Assembly: GCF_019320115.1 (NCBI RefSeq)
Contig: NC_089591.1
Location: 18,330,502 to 18,394,501 of the forward strand
DNA from: Miscanthus floridulus
Taxonomy: Eukaryota; Streptophyta; Magnoliopsida; Poales; Poaceae
Reading direction: 5' to 3'
Length of the DNA: 64,000 nt
The translations under genes and the position numbers were made by a program. This document shows, one piece after another, positions 59,389 through 64,000 of the stretch; position 1 is the first letter of the stretch; each line of letters starts with the position of its first letter. The notes under the pieces were generated by a model. It was not told the DNA's origin. It did no database searches and saw only the letters and a program-made list of their open reading frames with translations.

Positions 59389-60388
59389 GCACTCTTGGGC
59401 CCAATGACCTAATTTATTACAGTTGAAGCATGGTTGATTGCTCCTGGGTCCTGCTGAGCTTCCTTGCCCTCTGTTCCCCTTGGATAGGGTAATGGTGAAT
59501 GCCTTATGAAACACCTTCTGAGGTCAGTTGACCTAGGCTTTTAGTGGAGGAGGCCTAAACTTGGGCGCTAGCGGTCGAAACTATGGCCTAGCCGCCACTG
59601 GAGTTCTAGACTAGGAAGATCCTAAGGCTCCTGCCTAAGCTGCTCTCTTGTGGCCTTTTGCTGCCACACGTAGATTGTTCTGGTTCTCTTGAGTCAAGGC
59701 ATCACTGATGAACTCACTGTATGCGGTGCACCTCGAGTTGGCCATAGTTTTCATCAGCTTAGTGCTAAGACCTCTCTTGAAGCTTTCAATCTTCTTTTCT
59801 TCTATATCAACAAACCCTAGGGCATAACAAGACAAATTGTTGAATGCATGCATGTATTCCATAAGGGTCTTGGTCCCTTGTGTGAGTCGCACGAACTCGG
59901 CTGCTTTCATGCACATTAGCCCTAGGGGAATGTGATGTCCCCTAAAGGCTAACTTAAATTGCTCCCATGTGACCTATGCATTGGTAGGTAAAGACGATAG
60001 GAAATGGGTCCACCATATTCGGCTGGTTCCTATAGCTGATGGGATGCATATTCTACTTTCTGATGTTCCATAACCCTCAATAGACAGAACATTTGCTCGA
60101 TTGTGCTTACCATTCATCCAGCTAGAGCGGTTCTTCGGCCACCTTGAAGATAGGAGGCTTGGTGTCTAGGAAATCCTTAAAAGAGCTATATTGATTTGTC
60201 TTAGGCCCCTGTTGTTGCTGACGGGCATGAGCAGTGTTCTACGCAATGAGGCGCAGGGTTTCCTCCATGGTTCTCTGACTACCCAAGAACTGTGCAAAGA
60301 ATTGATTCACAGATGGTGGTGGCGGTGGTGGTAAGTCACCATCATTGCCACCCTAGTTGTTGCCGGCTCCAGTGTGAGTGCGAGTCAT
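59389..60388 (-). pseudogene. gag: gag of element C with intact zinc knuckle
   Basis: The start MTRTHTGAG at 60388 matches that of A. The capsid part (RLTQGTKTLMEYMHAFNNLS, IESFKRGLSTKLMKTMANSR, ISDALTQENQNN) lies at 59635-59916. The zinc knuckle at 59389-59430 reads CFNCNKLGHWAQEC, a perfect CX2CX4HX4C. Between them there are TAG stops, for example in a stretch where A retains CAG codons. Confidence 0.85.
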
Positions 60389-60745
60389 CTACAAAGTTGC
60401 AAGAATAAGCAGATGGATGATGTCAAGAGATTGCAGATGAATTGTATAATCATGCCAAACTGAAATTACTGGAGAGAATCTTAATTTCATACAATAAAAT
60501 AGAGGCACAATAATTCATTCTCACAACATGATATCACCAATTTGATCACTTATCATGCTCGCAGCGCATTAACATGCATGTCATAATCACCAGTAAAATA
60601 AAACTGGAATTTCAATAAAGTTCAACCCATAGTGAAACAACATGTAGAGTGCCAATATTACATAGAAGTCAAACCACTAATACCAAACTTCAAGCTACAA
60701 GTCCATTACATAAATAACATGGATACATCTAGCGCTTTAACTAGT
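60389..60745 (-). other. Leader between extra ORF and gag in element C
   Basis: AT-rich, without open frames. It aligns with the equivalent stretch in A. Confidence 0.55.
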
Positions 60746-61861
60746 CACTAGGCGACTCTAATCTTCCACGTGCTCGCTGTCAAGGTCGAAGATAGGATCA
60801 TCCTCATCCTCTAGTTCTACTTCTTCCTCCCAACCGTCATCCTCGACCAACATCTCTAGATCTTCTTCTTCCTCATTAAGGATCAGGTGCAGTTGGTTGT
60901 TTAGGAAATGTACCTCATGCTAAAGATCAACCACCATGTTCTGGGTCTATGCAAGCTACTAGTGCAAGTCCCTTTTGACATAGTCCTGCTACACATTCAA
61001 GGCTTGGGTCCTATCTCGTTCTGCTTCTGCCATAGCCACATGATTGTTTATTAGGATCCACTGACATGTAGCTATGAATGCCTCGGCACAGGTGGCCTCC
61101 AGCTGCTCCCGTAGTCCAGCTAGCATGGCTTGATCATTCACTCTTGCCTCTTGGGCGGTAGCTCTCTGCTGATCAACTTACTCCATTTGGGTGTGGAGAT
61201 TTCCCAAAGCTATATAAGCTTGATTAGTTTCCCATCGAGCCTCACTTGTTGCTTTTTTATTCTTGCGCACACACTTCTTTAGCTTACGCTGTGTAGCTTT
61301 AGATCTCATGAGCTTATCCATGTAGGTGGTATACGATTCCTACCAGAAGTCCCTGTTGTCCTGACGAGTATAGAACATCTTCATCACTACAAACATTGCA
61401 CTCATTATGGGACTAGAACTGTCTACCCACTCATCCCGATCTTGAATCAACGCATTGCTATTGCGTTGTGCCCATACTATTGTGGATGGATCCACTCGAG
61501 GAAAAGTACCAGTGGCATTGCTGGTAAGCTCATCCCCATGCTATTGACAAACCTGACTCAGCACCTCAAAAGCCACTACTTGGGCAGCCTCCCAAGGAGT
61601 TCTTTCTTCAGATTCCTCCTTCCATTCCTGCCAGAAAGGTGCCTGGTTTTGAGCTGGTATGGTCAGCTGTACTTCATACTATGGTTGTCCCTCTAGGTAT
61701 AATTCATTCCAGTAATAGAGGGGTGGTTCGTAATACCTTGCATAATGCAAGACTCTCCAAAGTAGGGCAGGAGTTCCAAACATCAATAGGAAATTCTCAC
61801 TTCTAGCTGATGCTGCCATCTGTACCAACAACATGGTGCAACTCTCATGAAACAAAGTCAT
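60746..61861 (-). pseudogene. Extra ORF between PBS and gag in element C (function unknown)
   Basis: Counterpart of the A region at 25139-26242, with the same order: LLWRVLHYARYYEPPLYYW (61679-61861), then APFWQEWKEESEERTPWEAA, FPRVDPSTIVWAQ and DRDEWVDSSSPIMSAMF (about 61400-61640). YMDKLMRSKATQRKLKKCV follows (about 61230-61330). The acidic C-terminus EEEVELEDEDDPIFDLDS ends at about 60765. Several stops, but peptide similarity with A extends over the full length. No known domain recognised. Confidence 0.7.
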
Positions 61862-62665
61862 AATGGATAAGAGTTACATAACCAAGTATGATATTTATAA
61901 GGGGAGGAACAATGCAAGTATGAAATAATGATTTATCATGATGCATGCACGTTCCGTACGTCCTTACAAACTTAAGAAAATTATTTCTAATGGCATACAT
62001 AGTTGCATACATACTTTCTCTCATATATAACATAACTAGTCGGGCTACATGTTTTGCTGTTAGTGTACCTAGACAAGAATTTCATTTTAGCCCAACCCCA
62101 TAATTATATATGCAGAATGTAAATCTGGGCTCTAGGTTGTAATCTAAATACTTCCATATATATATATACCCATATATATATATATAATTCAGTATCAAAG
62201 CTACCCGAACATAAATACGTCCTACATATACATATAAATATGCATACAAAGTCGTATCAAAGCTAACCCATAATTAAATACCTCCATATATATGAGACAT
62301 ATATATACTTTAGTATCAAAGCTAACTCTCCCCATAGTCTGCATGCTCACATCTTGCGGTCATGCCACTGTGATGATGATTGGCATCTTACCTTAGGCAT
62401 ATAGGCATTTGATCCATACATTACCACTCAAGTGAATGGCATCCATACAATAGCACGCCGTATGGACGATGAAATTGAAACCCCCCAAGTTAGTACTTAA
62501 TTAGCCACATGAAGTCCTTAACTGGGCATAAAAGAAGTATTTACTGGCACACTTTAGATTCAAACTCTAGGTTTTTAAACACCTATATATATAACTATAA
62601 GTTGCTAAAACTAGTTTTGGAAAACAAAAACCTTTGTTCTAATTACACATGTGACAATTAATGTT
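61862..62665 (-). other. 5' leader of element C
   Basis: AT-rich leader aligning with that of A. It includes a short TA microsatellite (62155-62187). No gene. Confidence 0.6.
62155..62187. repeat. TA dinucleotide microsatellite
   Basis: Two runs of alternating TA/AT (about 14 bp each), interrupted by CCC, in the leader of element C. The corresponding part of A has only short TATATG. Confidence 0.8.
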
Positions 62666-62684
62666 AAATCTTGCTCTGATGCCA
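62666..62684 (-). other. Primer binding site of element C (tRNA-iMet type)
   Basis: The minus strand reads TGGCATCAGAGCAAGAT two bases from the LTR end. It differs at a few positions from the initiator tRNA-Met complement TGGTATCAGAGCCAGG. Confidence 0.8.
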
Positions 62685-62686
62685 AC

Positions 62687-64000
62687 TGTCGTAGAACCAA
62701 CCAATTTATAAGAGCACAAGTACAATGGCAGCCCGCAAGCGGCCATACTGTCATACTTAAGCCCATATAAACCCGGTAGCCCATCGAGTACCACGACGGG
62801 TCTCGATTAACCATCAACATACAACCAAGATCGTACATGATTCAACATACATGTCACATGTTACATAAGGTTCACAAATATAGTTCATTCATTAGAGTAT
62901 GAATTAAGGTTATTACAAACCAAGTTCAGTAAATAGTAGCGAAAGCAAATTAAAGTTTGAAGCTAACATTTGCCATCATAGTTCAAATAAAGTGCCAACT
63001 CGTGATCACACTCCCACAAAAGCATATAAGAAGGATTTATAAGAGATGCTTGCCTAGGGCTCACTCCTCATCCATGGTGGGACAGAAGTAGTTCTTGCAA
63101 TAGCCATGATAAACTATACCATCAATGGGAATAAAACTCTAAGTACGAGAAGGTACTTAGCTAACTGACCCGTCATAAACCAAAATAAGGTGACTCTAAG
63201 TATTATGCAAGGCTTTATAAGTGGAGGTAGCTTGACAACATTTTGCCTAAAAAGCAACTAATGTAGTTGTACAATTATACTTTGGTCATGGGGATGCCAA
63301 GTTTCTCACTGTCTAGGAGAGACAGCGATTTGAATTAATTTCAACCAGCTGGGAATTTATTCCTAACACAAACCTAGGTAGACTAGATCAATGGTCACCT
63401 TAGGTCATCTTTGGTACAACTCAGGTCCACACTTCATGGGTTCACCCAGCACCGTACAATTAGGGACAATCAGCTGCTAGGACGTTCAGGCCCGGCCTGC
63501 CCTTGGGCTCATGTCTAGCTCCCCGCACATCCTTACTACCATCCAGAGTGTGCACTTTTATAGAATGGGATGGGAACGAGTTATCCAGCTAGCAAAGTGA
63601 TAGGCATACATTCAATCTTGTTCGAAGTGCCAACAATGGTACAGTCCTTAACCAACATAGATGGAATCACATGAGTTAAGCTACACATAGACTCTACTCG
63701 GTCTCCATTTACATTACCCTATGATTCTTTTCCACGATAGCAAATATAGCCAACCATGCTTCGGTTATCACCTATATCTCGTAGGTGACAGGAAATCACC
63801 CGACTTCAACCAGTCTAAGCATGGCAAAGCATATCTTTGATCCTGGACCTATACAGGGTTAAAGGTATATGTAACTGGACAAGGTAGTTCTATGCACCAA
63901 GTGTTTTCAATCAACTCTTATAACCTAATGCATCAAACATAAAGGACTCAAGTAATATTTTGTAAAACATGGGAGACTTAGAATGCTCTGGGGCTTGCCT
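62687..64000 (-). repeat. Element C, right (5') LTR, partial
   Basis: Starts TGTCGTAGAACC and runs off the window. Compared with the left LTR it lacks 156 bp (left copy 40949-41104; junction here at 63289/63290). Confidence 0.85.

Larger units (their letters stand above)
40333..64000 (-). mobile_element. Element C: second Tekay-type chromovirus, right LTR cut by window edge
   Basis: Minus-strand element with the same gene order as A. Its left LTR is split in two by element D (40333-43407 and 54336-56019), the internal region is 56020-62686, and the right LTR begins at 62687. It inserted into the reverse ORF of B. LTR stretches that can be compared differ by about 8-10% by eye, so it is older than A. 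Proteins are similar to A but diverged, so they are sister subfamilies rather than recent duplicates. TTCTC at 40328-40332 is the candidate left target duplication. Confidence 0.85.

Noticed and set aside
1..64000. Host genes, tRNA or rRNA genes
   Set aside because: All recognisable coding motifs belong to retroelements; no cloverleaf or rRNA-like sequence was noticed by reading. A tRNA scan was not possible.

Overview
The window looks like retrotransposon-rich heterochromatin of a large plant genome, most likely a grass. Panicoid affinity (sorghum, Miscanthus, sugarcane, maize type) is my inference from the resemblance of the element families. I find no host gene, tRNA, rRNA or CRISPR. Nearly every base can be assigned to an LTR retrotransposon, a piece of one, or a repeat inside one. 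All coding regions are decayed by stops, frameshifts and deletions, so the gag-pol regions below are pseudogenes.

Layout. (1) 1-8394: a large non-autonomous LTR element on the minus strand (element G), with ~2.8 kb LTRs and a 3.3 kb internal region without gag or pol. Its left LTR runs off the window. (2) 8395-8610: a fragment of a copia-like LTR (F'), followed at 8611-9845 by the first part of a related LTR (F) that seems inserted in it. (3) 9846-11296: LTR plus a short internal stub of a minus-strand Ty3/gypsy-like element (E), broken by the next insertion. (4) 11297-40332: a plus-strand Tat-lineage Ty3/gypsy element (B). It has a 777 bp LTR, PBS, gag, a protease split by a copia-like solo LTR, RT, two RNase H modules, integrase, then a 3' region with two tandem-repeat arrays and a reverse-oriented extra ORF. 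(5) 15943-31378: a complete minus-strand Tekay-type chromovirus (A) inserted in B. It has 4.4 kb LTRs and a target-site duplication of GTGAT/GCGAT. (6) 40333-64000: a second minus-strand Tekay element (C) inserted in the reverse ORF of B. Its right LTR runs off the window, and its left LTR is split by (7) 43408-54335, a minus-strand Tat-lineage element (D) with ~1.95 kb LTRs.

The insertion order is therefore F' > F > E > B > {solo LTR, A, C > D}, up to six levels deep, with G also next to F'. In Tekay elements A and C the sense order is PBS, an extra upstream ORF, gag with a zinc knuckle, protease, RT/RNase H, integrase, chromodomain, PPT. In Tat elements B and D it is gag, protease, RT, RNase H, a second archaeal-type RNase H, integrase, then a long 3' region with an ORF on the opposite strand.

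The points most worth a second look are: the coding region conserved between PBS and gag in both Tekay copies; the reverse ORFs of B and D; the repeat arrays in B and in the LTRs of D and A; a 15-bp perfect hairpin beside the PPT of D; and sequence shared between non-autonomous G and the Tekay LTRs.
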